The notes under the pieces were generated by a model, which saw nothing but the letters and a program-made list of their open reading frames with translations, did not search any database and was not told the DNA's origin. The translations under genes and the position numbers were made by a program. Positions 5,263 to 5,524 of a stretch of 5,524 nucleotides of DNA are shown here, in pieces. Source of the stretch: an uncultured Mycoplasma sp. (GTDB lineage Bacteria; Bacillota_I; Bacilli_A; Mycoplasmatales; Metamycoplasmataceae); contig CAMQBE010000043.1 in the NCBI GenBank assembly GCA_946998935.1, positions 1 through 5,524 on the forward strand, read 5' to 3'. The first letter of the stretch is position 1. Every line of letters starts with the position of its first letter.

Positions 5263-5524
5263 TTAGATAACTTCAGCTACACCGTAATTATGAAATACTT
5301 CATTATTTTGATTATCTCAAATCAAGGTTACTAGATTAGGATAATCGATAAAAGGATTTCTTAATTCTCCCCCATAGTATTTTGCTAAACAACTATTTAA
5401 ATTAACTTCAAAAGCATCAGGTTTATCATTAGCAGATCAATTTTTATAAGTGTCTAAAAATTCATTTTTAAAGTATGGGAATACTAGATCAAATACTTTG
5501 ATTCCAGAGTAATTAGGACTTGTT
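5263..5524 (-). CDS. C-terminal end of an unrecognised protein (runs off the window)
   Basis: The last 86 codons of a minus-strand gene are visible, with two TGA Trp codons (5317, 5437) and TAA at 5263. I do not recognise it. The segment is soluble, with no membrane helix, and rich in aromatic residues and asparagine: VFDLVFPYFKNEF, then NWSANDKPDAFEVNLNSC, YYGGELRNPF, and a final strand-like VTLIWDNQNN…YGVAEVI. The alternating pattern near the end suggests beta strands. A terminator follows directly, so it ends its own transcript. It is split by TGA codons under the standard code and easy to miss. The start and function lie outside the window. Confidence 0.7.

Overview
The window is about three-quarters A+T and uses UGA as a tryptophan codon: at least six reading frames make sense only if TGA is read through, and the extended products still look like real proteins. 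This is translation table 4 and points to a Mollicute, most likely of the Mycoplasma/Mycoplasmopsis group. I cannot name the species. Genes are preceded by AAGGAG-type ribosome binding sites and followed by short hairpin terminators with T runs.

Layout. 1-1434 (+) is the 3' part of a large surface-protein-like gene, ending at a clear terminator. Its upstream part lies in another frame and is joined across an A6 run. 1619-1873 (+) is the start of a membrane-protein gene with a good ribosome binding site; after about 42 codons its coding character appears to end and the sequence runs antisense to an ORF on the other strand (1606-2136, -), which suggests a breakpoint near 1742. 2209-2400 is non-coding and the most unusual part of the window. 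It holds a long imperfect inverted repeat that resembles the processing stem flanking a 23S rRNA gene, and on the minus strand it encloses what looks like only the last bases of 23S rRNA. It is bounded by outward-pointing terminator-like hairpins. 2445-2735 (+) is a small repeat-built protein without a ribosome binding site.

From 2810 to the end all genes are on the minus strand and look intact and conventional. They are a stand-alone prolyl-tRNA editing enzyme (ProX/YbaK family), a two-gene ABC-2 type exporter (ATPase followed by permease with a 1-base overlap, one probable promoter and one terminator), and the C-terminal end of an unrecognised protein that runs off the window.

The left half (about 1600-2450) therefore reads as a scar region: a truncated gene, an orphan ORF and an rRNA relic joined together. 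The right half is ordinary core-like mycoplasma sequence. I see no CRISPR array, tRNA, transposase, toxin-antitoxin pair or recognisable defence system. The most noteworthy signal is the apparent rRNA-operon relic with its long hairpin.
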